In this document: one piece after another, positions 1-8,239 of the stretch
How positions within the stretch are numbered: the stretch's first letter is position 1
How the letters are laid out: every line of letters starts with the position of its first letter
Assembly (NCBI GenBank): GCA_019359075.1
Contig: JAHHIB010000048.1
Span: forward strand, 1-63,416
Length of the DNA: 63,416 nt
Reading direction: 5' to 3'
From: Kalymmatonema hyalinum WJT4-NPBG1
GTDB taxonomy: Bacteria; Cyanobacteriota; Cyanobacteriia; Cyanobacteriales; Nostocaceae
Made by a program: the position numbers and the translations under genes
The notes under the pieces: model-generated
What the model was told of the DNA's origin: nothing
Databases searched by the model: none
Seen by the model: only the letters and a program-made list of their open reading frames with translations

Positions 1-170
1 TTGCTACAGAATATAACGGCGTAGATCGCAATGCTTTTCTATTTGGCTGGAATCCTCAAGCTGAACTGTGGAATGGTCGCTTGGCAATGATTGGTTTTCT
101 TGCCTACCTGCTTTGGGATTTGGCTGGTTTCAGCGTTGTGCGTGATGTTCTGCACTTGATTGGCTACTAA
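1..170 (+). CDS. High-light-inducible protein (Hlip), 5' end outside window
   Basis: The open frame is read from position 3 and stops with TAA at 168-170; the start codon lies before the window. The visible 55 residues contain the Hlip chlorophyll-binding helix with ELWNGRLAM, followed by a hydrophobic stretch ending in HLIGY. Hlips are single-helix thylakoid proteins of the LHC superfamily that bind chlorophyll and carotenoid and protect photosystem II assembly intermediates under excess light. It is followed 44 bases later by a second, nearly identical Hlip gene, so the two form a tandem duplicate that is probably co-transcribed. The first 127 bases of the window are identical to 258-384 in the second copy; the copies differ only near the 3' end. 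Confidence 0.9.
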   Translation, partial: ATEYNGVDRNAFLFGWNPQAELWNGRLAMIGFLAYLLWDLAGFSVVRDVLHLIGY

Positions 171-214
171 AAATTAAACTCTTAAAAACCAACTTAATTT
201 TGGAGGAAAAAACA

Positions 215-427
215 ATGCAAAGTCGTGAAACTCGTCCCGCTACTGATTTACCACCCGTTGCTACAGAATATAACGGCGTAGATCGCAATGCTTTTCTATT
301 TGGCTGGAATCCTCAAGCTGAACTGTGGAATGGTCGCTTGGCAATGATTGGTTTTCTTGCCTACCTGCTTTGGGATTTGGCTGGCTACAGCGTATTACGT
401 GATGTTCTACACTTTATCGGATACTAG
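215..427 (+). CDS. High-light-inducible protein (Hlip), complete
   Basis: A 70-residue protein. ATG at 215 is preferred over the in-frame TTG at 200 because a TGGAGG ribosome site lies at 201-206, just upstream of the ATG. A short polar N-terminus is followed by the single transmembrane chlorophyll-binding helix containing ELWNGRLAMIGF, where E and the N/R pair are the pigment-ligand and ion-pair residues of the LHC family. Length and layout are typical of cyanobacterial Hlips. It acts in the thylakoid membrane in photoprotection and chlorophyll-protein assembly. It is the downstream partner of a tandem duplicate and is followed by a hairpin at 443-469. Confidence 0.93.
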   Translation: MQSRETRPATDLPPVATEYNGVDRNAFLFGWNPQAELWNGRLAMIGFLAYLLWDLAGYSVLRDVLHFIGY

Positions 428-442
428 TCATCAGTTAGAGTT

Positions 443-469
443 GAGTAGCGCCCTCTTGGCGTGCTACTC
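443..469 (+). terminator. Hairpin after the Hlip pair
   Basis: GAGTAGC-GCC and GGC-G-T-GCTACTC form a stem around a short CTCTT loop 15 bases after the Hlip stop. There is only a weak T-rich tail (TTCATTTCGTCTT), so it could be a transcription terminator or an mRNA-stabilising 3' structure. The rest of the gap to 666 shows no gene. Confidence 0.5.
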
Positions 470-666
470 ATTCATTTCGTCTTGGTTTTGGTAGGCGGAA
501 CCAAAATCGGGAACCACCTTCTTAAAGTTTGATGATAGTTTCTAAAAACCAAAATATTTAAACTTTTCTATAAATACTTTAGATAACAAGTACTGTTACA
601 GAATTACGTTTAGTGTACGCTGAATGCATCATAAGTTCTAACAGTGCATTTTGAGTTAAGAAATGC

Positions 667-2004
667 TTACAGTAGAAAGCGAACGGATACATACATTGCG
701 GACGTGATAAGTTGTAGCAGCATCACTGGTATACCATAATGCAAAAAAGTTTGAAACGATATACGACGACCATGCTGTTCAGAAATTCCTGCAGCTACTA
801 TGTTAGAGGATGCTCCTACTAGTGTGCCGTTACCTCCCAAAGTAGCACCAAACATCATAGCGTAGAACAGTGGTAGTACCTCAGGAGGAAATTGTCCTTG
901 AAAATCCGGTGCAAGGACTTCTGCTGGTGCTAGCCCAACGTTAACAAGGTACTGTTTAAGTAACGGTACCATTCCTACTACTAATGGAATATTAGGAACA
1001 ACACTAGATAATATTCCTACAAAAAATAATAAAGATAGGGAACCCAAGACAATATTTTTTCCCAAGATAGCTGCTAATAGACCAGATAAACTGTTGATGA
1101 CACCTGTTTTTTCCAGTCCTCCGATAAGGACAAAAATACTCATAAAAAATATCAATGTACTCCAGTCCACATCCCGTAATATATTGTTGACCGAATCAAT
1201 TTTGCTTTGATGTGATAAAAGCATTGCTAAAGCTGCTCCTAGCAAAGCAACACCAGCGGGTGAAATAGGTACTGGAAGATATTCTCCAACAACAAAAAAC
1301 ACCAGTACAAAAGCTACAATGAACCCACCTAGAGTCAACACTCGCGGATGATTGATTTGGGGATGTGGTAGTTGTTCAAGATTTTCTAGTTGTGTATTCC
1401 AAATTTTGCGAAATAAAATTGGCAATGCAACTATCAAAGTTGCAATGGCGAGGGCTCCTCCCAAACTTAAACGCCATAGATAATCTGTGAAACTAATATT
1501 AATTGCATCAGCTACAATAAATGTTGCTGGATCACCAACTATTGTCAGCAGTCCTGCACTATTTGCAACAAATACCATTAAGATGAGCAATGGTACAAAA
1601 TTTATCCCTATTTCTTGAGCTATTGGTGGAATTAAAGGCGCTAACAGCATGACTGTTGTAGCGTTTGGTAAAACAGCACAAATGGGAGTGGTAATCGCTA
1701 CAATAGACAGTAGAAGACGATTACCTTTTCCTTTTGCTAAAAGCACTATCTGGGTAGCTAGGTATTCAAAAATTTTGGTCGGTTCAAATGCCCTAACAAG
1801 CACCATGACTCCAAAGAATAAACCTAGTGTTCCATGACTATTGCCAATATAGCCAACAGCTTCTTCTAGAGTCATGACATTAGTAAAAACTAGTAACAAT
1901 GCTCCTAGCAAAGCAGCAATTGTTAGGTGAACCCACTCTGTCATTATTAATATAATGACGCTTAAAAATGTGACAATACTAACAACGCTTTCCCAGTTTT
2001 CCAC
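667..2004 (-). CDS. SLC13/ArsB-NhaD superfamily membrane permease
   Basis: A 445-residue, very hydrophobic protein with roughly 11 membrane segments spread over its whole length. It shows the ion-transporter (CitMHS/ArsB/P-protein) layout: an internal repeat with conserved helix-break motifs, an ANSAGLLTIVGDPATFIVAD segment near residue 150 and a matching GGNGTLVGASSNIVAAGI segment near residue 395. Families with this layout move anions (phosphate, sulfate, dicarboxylates, arsenite) or exchange Na+/H+; the substrate cannot be read from sequence. The start is probably the GTG at 2004, with GGGGTGA just upstream. It is not clearly in an operon: the next upstream minus-strand gene is 175 bases away across a perfect palindrome. 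Confidence 0.8.
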   Translation of the reverse strand: MENWESVVSIVTFLSVIILIMTEWVHLTIAALLGALLLVFTNVMTLEEAVGYIGNSHGTLGLFFGVMVLVRAFEPTKIFEYLATQIVLLAKGKGNRLLLSIVAITTPICAVLPNATTVMLLAPLIPPIAQEIGINFVPLLILMVFVANSAGLLTIVGDPATFIVADAINISFTDYLWRLSLGGALAIATLIVALPILFRKIWNTQLENLEQLPHPQINHPRVLTLGGFIVAFVLVFFVVGEYLPVPISPAGVALLGAALAMLLSHQSKIDSVNNILRDVDWSTLIFFMSIFVLIGGLEKTGVINSLSGLLAAILGKNIVLGSLSLLFFVGILSSVVPNIPLVVGMVPLLKQYLVNVGLAPAEVLAPDFQGQFPPEVLPLFYAMMFGATLGGNGTLVGASSNIVAAGISEQHGRRISFQTFLHYGIPVMLLQLITSAMYVSVRFLL

Positions 2005-2041
2005 CTCTCACCCCTAAACTTTACTCTTATTTTTGCATATT

Positions 2042-2081
2042 AACCTAAAAAAACCACATATATATGTGGTTTTTTTAGGTT
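2042..2081 (-). terminator. Perfect 40-bp palindrome, likely terminator of the USP gene
   Basis: The two 20-base halves (2042-2061 and 2062-2081) are exact reverse complements with no spacer. The arm contains CCTAAAAAAACCACATAT, so the transcript folds with a G/C-containing stem core flanked by A/U runs in either direction. It lies between two minus-strand genes, about 100 bases after the stop of the universal stress protein gene. Confidence 0.7.
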
Positions 2082-2179
2082 GAAGAAATAGGGATGATCA
2101 TGCTGTTGGTAAAGGGTTGCAGAAACCATGTTTCTATACCCAGACTTCTGTCCACAATATTCCCAATTCTTTTTCTCGA

Positions 2180-2872
2180 CTAAGCACGTTTATCATTGAC
2201 AAAATTGGGTATACCCAGTACTGAACAGGGGAAATCCCAGCCTAGCTGTTGGACTATCGGATGATTAATTGAGTTACAGCCAAGTAATAGTAAATTTGCA
2301 GATTCTGATGTAACCACTTTCCTAAGTTCCCTGGCAATGCAACCGAACCGAAGATGAGCTTTAAAAGAGCTTTTCCATTCCGCAGCTAGACAACTTGCTT
2401 GGCGGAGGATACTTTCTGCTTGTGCAAATCTATCTACCAATATTTCTTGTGAATAGGCTGCGTTAACCTGCATTTTTGTTTGAGTTGTCACACCTGTGTC
2501 AAACTCTCTTAAGGAGAAGCTTGCTGAACAGTGCGGTGGATTTTGTTCGGTTGCTCGCTGACTTGCAAATTCCTCTTTTTGCAAGACTTCTGCACCATGA
2601 CTACTTTGATTTTCCTCTATCACATAGACGACTTGAACTGCCACTTGCGCCTTTGTGGCTAAACGTGTTTGATGAGCGATTAACAAGGCAATATCTAACG
2701 CAGTATGACTGTTGGGAGAACTATTATAACCAACGATTAAGTTAACTGATTTTTCAGGTTGCCCCTGTTTCCATACAGGTGTCTCTGGTGTCGAGATTAA
2801 CACCATTTGCTCAATTAAATCATCTCTTCCGATAGCGTTTTGCAGACGCACCAATATGGGCTTGAGATTCAT
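2180..2872 (-). CDS. Universal stress protein (UspA) family protein, divergent
   Basis: A 230-residue protein. After about 40 residues it has the beta-strand/loop start of a UspA fold (NLIVGYNSSPNSHTALDIAL, where conserved S/H follow the first strand). The C-terminal half carries ANLLLLGCNSINHPIVQQLG then a hydrophobic strand, corresponding to the usual GxxGxxxx nucleotide-binding loop, but the glycine motif is degenerate, so ATP binding is doubtful. A long acidic insertion sits in the middle. UspA proteins are cytoplasmic stress-response factors. The ATG at 2872 is the only good start. Its neighbours (permease, nitrate-type ABC genes) give no functional hint. Confidence 0.7.
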   Translation of the reverse strand: MNLKPILVRLQNAIGRDDLIEQMVLISTPETPVWKQGQPEKSVNLIVGYNSSPNSHTALDIALLIAHQTRLATKAQVAVQVVYVIEENQSSHGAEVLQKEEFASQRATEQNPPHCSASFSLREFDTGVTTQTKMQVNAAYSQEILVDRFAQAESILRQASCLAAEWKSSFKAHLRFGCIARELRKVVTSESANLLLLGCNSINHPIVQQLGWDFPCSVLGIPNFVNDKRA

Positions 2873-2922
2873 AGTTTTATCTCTGTTTAAAGAAAAATTA
2901 ACAAAAACAATGACGAATGTAA

Positions 2923-2969
2923 TTCATAATCCGTAATTGACTTGAACATTAAAATTACGAATTATGAAT
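2923..2969. repeat. Dispersed AATTCGTAATT-type inverted repeat
   Basis: Seventeen-base arms ATTCATAATCCGTAATT (2923-2939) and AATTACGAATTATGAAT (2953-2969) pair with one mismatch. The same core recurs at 11320-11356, 50466-50503 and 59513-59549, always between genes. Confidence 0.7.
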
Positions 2970-2984
2970 CCAGAAGTTTTTCGA

Positions 2985-3821
2985 TTACTCGTCTTGAGTG
3001 AAATAGCGATCTAGGAAATTTAGGGCGTAGTTGCGGAGATCATAGTACTCTTTTGAGTTTCTCATCGCAGCGCGATCGCGTGGATGAGGAAACGGTACTT
3101 CTAGTATCTCCCCAATATTAGCCGCAGGTCCATTGGTCATCATAATAATGCGATCCGACATATAAATCGCTTCATCCACATCATGGGTAACCATCATGAC
3201 CGCCTGTCGGTGATTTTCCCAGATATCCAACACTTGCCGCTGCAATTTCCCCCGAGTTAGGGCATCTAACGCCCCAAAAGGTTCGTCCATCAGCAGCATT
3301 TTCGGGCGAATTGCTAATGCTCTAGCAATACCCACCCGCTGCTTCATCCCGCCAGAAATTTCCTCAGGATACTTATCAGCGGCTGCTGTTAAATTTACCA
3401 TTGCTAGGTGTTCGTTCACAATGCTAATTTTTTCAGCCCGATTGGCATCTTTTAGCACTTCATCTACCGCAAGCCGGATATTTTCCCGCACCGTTAACCA
3501 AGGTAACAGCGAATAGTGTTGAAACACCATCATCCGCTCAGGCCCTGGTTTACGAATTTCTTTGCCATCTAACCGCACTAATCCAGAAGTCGCTTTTTCT
3601 AAGCCAGCGACAATCTTTAAAAGTGTCGATTTCCCGCAACCGGAGTGACCAATAACAGAAATATATTCATCTTCGCCCACTGTTAAATTGATATTATCTA
3701 GGACGACAAATTCACCCCCATCAGGTTTTGTATATGACTTGAATAAATTTTCAATTTCTAAAAATCCTGTGCGAGGTGAAGCCCTATCATAGGCATCTGT
3801 TGAGAAAGAGGTAGATTTCAT
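2985..3821 (-). CDS. ABC transporter ATP-binding protein, NrtD/CmpD/TauB type
   Basis: A 278-residue ATPase. Walker A is GHSGCGKST, the ABC signature is ISGGMKQRVGIARAL, Walker B is MLLMDEPFGALD, and the switch histidine follows in MMVTHDVDEAIYMSDRI. The FGALDALTR and MVTHD..EA features are typical of the nitrate/sulfonate/taurine importer class. ATG at 3821 is chosen because AGGAG lies at the right distance; an in-frame TTG at 3836 is less likely. It is the last gene of a permease / binding protein / ATPase operon and energises import of the same solute. The substrate (nitrate, bicarbonate, cyanate or another small anion) cannot be decided from the ATPase. Confidence 0.9.
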   Translation of the reverse strand: MKSTSFSTDAYDRASPRTGFLEIENLFKSYTKPDGGEFVVLDNINLTVGEDEYISVIGHSGCGKSTLLKIVAGLEKATSGLVRLDGKEIRKPGPERMMVFQHYSLLPWLTVRENIRLAVDEVLKDANRAEKISIVNEHLAMVNLTAAADKYPEEISGGMKQRVGIARALAIRPKMLLMDEPFGALDALTRGKLQRQVLDIWENHRQAVMMVTHDVDEAIYMSDRIIMMTNGPAANIGEILEVPFPHPRDRAAMRNSKEYYDLRNYALNFLDRYFTQDE

Positions 3822-3897
3822 TTGACACTCCTGCAATTAGTCATTCACAAGCATACAAAGAACGGTCAACACAGTACTATTAACTCTGCCGAGTCTG

Positions 3898-5310
3898 CTA
3901 GGACATAAAGAAAGATTTAGGAGCGTTGGCTCTAATCTCAAAACTCTTGAGATACCCGACTGGATCGCTGGGATCAAAAGCTTTCTTGTCGATAAATAGT
4001 TCAGCTTGTTCTATCTTGTAATCTTCTTTTGGAGATTCAATTCCCATTTCAGCAGCAATTTCTCGGTACAAGTCAGTTTTCCAAGCTTTACGCGCCAATT
4101 CTTCAGCATTTTTGGGAATTTCTTTAATTTGTCCCCAACGAGCTGACTGAGTCATTAACCAAATACTCTGAGATTGCCACAAAAATGTTGAATGGTCATT
4201 TGGCTGTTTGACAAGATTAGCTGGTTTATCAAAAAAGATTGTTGTATCAGTTGATTTCACAAGCCGTTTTTTGTCATCAAAACCGCCGTAATTATATTCG
4301 CCGACAATCCCTGGTTTTGTTAATTTGAGTTTTGCTCCCGTAAAGGACTTATTCGTGATAATCTTAGCCACTTCCTCCCGATTTTTTGGATCGCCACAAT
4401 AGCGGCAAGCTTCTATCATTGCCTTGACTAAAGAGCGATAGGTTTTGGGATTTTCTTTAATGAAAGACTCCATCACGCCTAGAAGTCTATCTGGGTGCCC
4501 TTGCCAAATTTCTCTACCCTGAGCGAAAGTAAAGCCAATTCCATCATTGCCAGTAATTGCTCGTGTATTCCAAGGTTCTGCCACCATATAACCTTGCATT
4601 GCCCCAATCCTCATGTTCACTACCATCTGTGGTGGTGGGACAATAATGATGCGAAATTCTTTGTCAGGAGCAACTCCAGCAGCAGCAGATAAGTAGCGGA
4701 TAAAGTATTCATAAATTGCCGAACTGAGCACCACTGCCCAAACTCGTTGCTCGGCTGGTAATTTTTCAAAGTAATTGCGAAAATCTCGCCCAAACTCTTC
4801 CAAATTACCGTTATAGTCTCGCCAAGGACGCAAACCTGAGTTCCACATTGCCTTATTCATCGTCATGGCGTTACCGTGACGGTGAATTGTCATCGCTGCA
4901 CACAGGGGAGCATAACGTGCGCCTTCTGCACCCGTTCTAGCATTCGTCACCGCGCCACTCACGACTGGTGAAGCATCGAGGCGACCAAAAATAATGCCAT
5001 CACGAGACGTACCCCAGCTAGCTTCACGGCTCAGGGTGACATTCAAACCATACTTGCGGAAAAATCCTTTCTCCCACGCTACGGCAAAGGGAGCGCAGTC
5101 ATTTACGGGGACATACCCCACTGTAATGTTAGGTTTTTCCAGTGTCTTGGGGTCTACCACTGGTTTGATCGCCAGCGCTGCTTGTGATATTCCTTTAGGG
5201 GCACGGTTAGCATTAATCGCACAAGAAGAAAGTCCAGTGGCAAATGCCGTTGCTCCCAGCCCTTTGATTAAGTCTCGTCGCGTCCAGTTATTTGTGTTAT
5301 TGTCACTCAT
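3898..5310 (-). CDS. NrtA/CmpA-family ABC substrate-binding lipoprotein
   Basis: A 470-residue periplasmic binding protein. The N-terminus has a twin-arginine-like RRDLIKGLG at residues 11-19, a short hydrophobic stretch and a lipobox-like GLSSC with Cys30, so it is probably a Tat- or Sec-exported lipoprotein on the outer face of the plasma membrane. The mature part begins with ITVGYVPVNDCAPFAVAWEKGFF, a hallmark of the nitrate/bicarbonate (NrtA/CmpA) class, and has VAEPWNTRAI mid-protein. AGGAGC precedes the ATG at 5310. It sits between its permease and ATPase. The order B-A-D and the lack of an NrtC/CmpC fusion gene differ from classical nrtABCD or cmpABCD. Nitrate, bicarbonate and cyanate remain possible ligands. 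Confidence 0.88.
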   Translation of the reverse strand: MSDNNTNNWTRRDLIKGLGATAFATGLSSCAINANRAPKGISQAALAIKPVVDPKTLEKPNITVGYVPVNDCAPFAVAWEKGFFRKYGLNVTLSREASWGTSRDGIIFGRLDASPVVSGAVTNARTGAEGARYAPLCAAMTIHRHGNAMTMNKAMWNSGLRPWRDYNGNLEEFGRDFRNYFEKLPAEQRVWAVVLSSAIYEYFIRYLSAAAGVAPDKEFRIIIVPPPQMVVNMRIGAMQGYMVAEPWNTRAITGNDGIGFTFAQGREIWQGHPDRLLGVMESFIKENPKTYRSLVKAMIEACRYCGDPKNREEVAKIITNKSFTGAKLKLTKPGIVGEYNYGGFDDKKRLVKSTDTTIFFDKPANLVKQPNDHSTFLWQSQSIWLMTQSARWGQIKEIPKNAEELARKAWKTDLYREIAAEMGIESPKEDYKIEQAELFIDKKAFDPSDPVGYLKSFEIRANAPKSFFMS

Positions 5311-5524
5311 GAAAAAGCTCCTGCGGCGGCGAAATCACTCAAAAAATTAACCAAGAAGGCGCACAAGTTATTTGTTGAAGCTGTCACACATTTGATTTGT
5401 GTACCCTTCTAGCAGGCAGGCTCCTTACTAAAAAGTGAGTTTTTTATTTGAATTTAGAATTGCTTATCCCCTCGCCCTGTGCTATTCGCTAGCTATTCAA
5501 AAAAGTCAGATTTCCCGAGATTAA

Positions 5525-5578
5525 ACGGCTGTTTGAGCCGTAACGCACTCTTATGAGTGGTGACAGGCGGGTGCGTTA
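5525..5578 (-). promoter_or_regulatory. Structured intercistronic region between permease and binding-protein genes
   Basis: In the 317-base gap between the permease stop and the binding-protein start are several stems: ACGGCT/AGCCGT (5525-5530, 5536-5541), TAACGCAC/GTGCGTTA (5541-5548, 5571-5578) and CACTC/GAGTG (5546-5550, 5555-5559). The last two share bases 5546-5548, so their outer pairs compete. Such structures inside importer operons often set the ratio of binding protein to permease by protecting RNA ends; that role is an inference. Confidence 0.4.
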
Positions 5579-5627
5579 ACGCAGTGTAACGCAACTTACA
5601 TCTGAATGATTGAGTCTTGACAAATAG

Positions 5628-6476
5628 CTAATTTGTTGCTGGGCGACGAGTGACAAAAGCTTGTATTCTACCTATGGCGTAATCGAGGAAGAGTCCTGTT
5701 AAACCAATCACCAGCACGGCAAGAAAAACGGAATTAAGGTTCAGACGGCTCCATTCATCCCAGACGAAAAACCCAATTCCAACACCGCCTGTGAGCATTT
5801 CTACAGCGACGATAACTAGCCAAGCAATTCCTAAACTAATCCGCAAACCTGTAAAAATGTAAGGCAAACTTGCAGGCCAGATGATTTTTGTAATTCTTCG
5901 CCAACGGGGCATTTCCAGAACTCGTGCCACATCTATATAATCTTTGGGAACACTGGAAACTCCCAGGGCAGTGTTAATGATTGTGGGCCACAAAGAAGTG
6001 ATGAAAATCACAAATATTGCCGATGGATCTGCCAAATTAAAGATTGCCAAGGCAATAGGAAGCCATGCTAGAGGTGATACTGGCTTGAAGATTTGAATGA
6101 CGGGATTGAGAACCATCAATGCTGTTTTGGACATCCCAATCAGAAAACCAACAGGAATCGCAACAAGAGCGCCTAGCCCAAACCCAATTAACACCCGTCG
6201 GATACTTGCTATTAACAACCAGCCAATACCCAAATTACCTGGTCCTCTTTGGAAAAATGGGTTGAGGATGTAATCTAAATTTGCTGCCAGCGCCTCAGGA
6301 GGCGTAGGCATCAATTCATGGTTGGCAAGGGCAATAATCCACCATATAACAATCACGCCCAAAAAACCAACCAAAGGTAGCAAGAAAGCATCCCGTACGA
6401 CTACGGGTTTAGCACGCTTCCAAGCTGTTCGACCAGCAACTGCTAGAATAGCAGCTACATTCAGTTGAAATACCAT
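5628..6476 (-). CDS. ABC transporter permease, NrtB/CmpB/SsuC type
   Basis: A 282-residue inner-membrane permease with about six membrane helices and the cytoplasmic EAA-like loop VLEMPRWRRITKIIWPASLP near residue 195, which docks on the ATPase. The central FKPVSPLAWLPIALAIFN segment is characteristic of the nitrate/sulfonate/bicarbonate group. The ATG at 6476 is preferred over an in-frame TTG at 6488 because GAGG lies six bases upstream of it. It is the first gene of a minus-strand operon with the binding protein and the ATPase. A long gap before the divergent histidine kinase gene presumably holds the operon promoter. Confidence 0.88.
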   Translation of the reverse strand: MVFQLNVAAILAVAGRTAWKRAKPVVVRDAFLLPLVGFLGVIVIWWIIALANHELMPTPPEALAANLDYILNPFFQRGPGNLGIGWLLIASIRRVLIGFGLGALVAIPVGFLIGMSKTALMVLNPVIQIFKPVSPLAWLPIALAIFNLADPSAIFVIFITSLWPTIINTALGVSSVPKDYIDVARVLEMPRWRRITKIIWPASLPYIFTGLRISLGIAWLVIVAVEMLTGGVGIGFFVWDEWSRLNLNSVFLAVLVIGLTGLFLDYAIGRIQAFVTRRPATN

Positions 6477-7024
6477 TTGTGACCTCAACAGATTCTAGCG
6501 CAGGTACAAGGAATCCGAGCAGTACCAGCCAAGGATACTGATGAGATCAGAACATTATAGTAATGCCGTCCCTTCAGTCTCCTCTCATTGCCTACGAAGT
6601 TAGCTGACGGGCTAGGGCTGAGAGATGCCCCTCTCTTAGAAGAAGGAAGAAACAAAAAGCAAGAAAGATACAATGATTATTTGTTCTTCACTCTTGTTCT
6701 TCTATGAGATACGCCCCATACTTTGGTTCCTCCGCTCCAACTGACGCAAAGCGATTCGTTGAATTAGGCTGACTTACTCTTATTTTTGATCAATGTAACA
6801 TTGGTATACAGTAGCGTCAACTCACCTTACGATATACTTTTTTGGGCTTAAAAACAAGTATCTTTATTGGGAACATCAATCCATATTAAAATACATAAAG
6901 CTTAACTAAATAGTATATATTTTTATATTGAATTATTACAGATTTTTCATAAGCAAATGTCACACCTTTCTCTATGAATAATAAAACATTTTTCTCTGTT
7001 CGTATCTTTATCCGCTCATAAGTG
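6477..7024. promoter_or_regulatory. Divergent intergenic region with an NtcA-like but mis-spaced palindrome
   Basis: 548 bases separate the importer operon from the histidine kinase gene. At 6794-6810 is TGTAACATTGGTATACA: TGTA and TACA half-sites with nine bases between them. NtcA, the cyanobacterial nitrogen regulator, normally binds GTA-N8-TAC, so the spacing is one base too long and the site is only a weak candidate. No gene is seen; the stretch 6885-6985 is strongly AT-rich. Confidence 0.3.
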
Positions 7025-8218
7025 ATGAAAGATTTTAGTCAATTGCTGCAAGATAAAACTCAGACGATTCTAAAACAGTGGGTGGAAGCTGTTCGTCAGG
7101 ATAAAAAAATTTCCAGCACCAATAATCTATCCCGCACAGCTATTGAAAATCATCTTAACGATGTCCTCTCAGCGCTGGCAACAGTGCTTTCTCAATATCA
7201 AGATGATCAAATTCAAGCCTTAGTTCAGGCGAGTTTGCATCATGGGACTCTCAGGGCTGAGCAAGGTTTCGATGCAGCAGAAATTGCCCGAGAGTATCAT
7301 CTCTTCCGTAATGTCATATTTGTTACTTTAGAACAGGAATTACTGCAAGCATCAGCACAAGAAGTGATGCGAGCTGTACGTTTGATTGATATGGTGTTGG
7401 ATGAAGCGATCGCCTGCTGTTTCCAAACCTACACCAGACAGCGATTAACAGAACTAGAGCAGTTGCAAAATCAGTTGATCCTCAACAACCAGGAACTGAC
7501 TCGCTTGGTGCGGGCAAATCAAGACAATTTATCGATTCTGGCACACGAACTCAAAAGCCCTTTAACTTCAATTATTGGTTATTCTGATTTGTTTTTGCGC
7601 CTCCAACGCCAACAATCCAACGAGAAAGACAGTATAACTCATTTAGAACACGTTGAACGTGTGCTACGCTCTGGGAGACTATTACTCCACCTGATTAACG
7701 ATGCACTGGAGATTTCCCGCTACGATGCTGGGCAGATGAAACTGCAGGCAGAACCAACCAATGTGCATGAATTAATCACAAATGTCTATGAAATGTTGCA
7801 GCCTTTGGCTGATAATAAAAATTTACAAATGGGAGTTGATTGCGATCGCGCTCCCGAAGAAGTTGTAACAGACCCGTTACGATTGCAGCAAATTGTCACA
7901 AATCTTGTTAGCAATGCGATTCGCTACACAGAGTCGGGAACTGTAAAAATTAAGTGTGAAACCTTGGGCATCGACAAGTGGACTATTGTAGTTTACGACA
8001 CTGGAATTGGGATTGAGCCAGAAGACCAAGCCCAGATTTTTGAACCCTACTTTCGCATTGCTTCTGGTACTAAGTCCTTCCTTCCCGATAGTACTGGCTT
8101 GGGCTTGGCAATAGTTTCACGGCTGGTGAGACTATTGCAAGGTGAAATCAGTTTAGCCTCCCAGACGGGAGTCGGTTCTACTTTCACGGTAACTTTGCCG
8201 TTGAAAGTAGAAGTTTGA
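7025..8218 (+). CDS. Sensor histidine kinase with RsbRD-like N-terminal domain
   Basis: A 397-residue soluble kinase with no membrane segment. Residues 1-140 are helical and resemble the globin-like RsbR/RsbRD N-terminal domain (QILKQW-like start, later EQGFDAAEIAREYHLFRNVI). A short coiled coil leads to the dimerisation/phosphotransfer H-box LAHELKSPLTSIIGYSD near residue 175, where His is phosphorylated. The ATPase domain has NLVSNAIRYT (N box), DTGIGIEPED (G1) and STGLGLAIVSRLV (G2). The start is ATG 7025, although a GTG is adjacent at 7022. No response-regulator gene adjoins it, so it is an orphan kinase with unknown signal and partner. Confidence 0.9.
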   Translation: MKDFSQLLQDKTQTILKQWVEAVRQDKKISSTNNLSRTAIENHLNDVLSALATVLSQYQDDQIQALVQASLHHGTLRAEQGFDAAEIAREYHLFRNVIFVTLEQELLQASAQEVMRAVRLIDMVLDEAIACCFQTYTRQRLTELEQLQNQLILNNQELTRLVRANQDNLSILAHELKSPLTSIIGYSDLFLRLQRQQSNEKDSITHLEHVERVLRSGRLLLHLINDALEISRYDAGQMKLQAEPTNVHELITNVYEMLQPLADNKNLQMGVDCDRAPEEVVTDPLRLQQIVTNLVSNAIRYTESGTVKIKCETLGIDKWTIVVYDTGIGIEPEDQAQIFEPYFRIASGTKSFLPDSTGLGLAIVSRLVRLLQGEISLASQTGVGSTFTVTLPLKVEV

Positions 8219-8239
8219 GCTCTCCTGGCTTTGAAAAAC

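Noticed and set aside
6485-6673. 62-codon minus-strand frame before the permease gene
   Set aside because: No motif, no ribosome site, and it lies in the probable promoter region.
6794-6807. Canonical NtcA site
   Set aside because: The half-sites have nine rather than eight bases between them, so a consensus site cannot be claimed.
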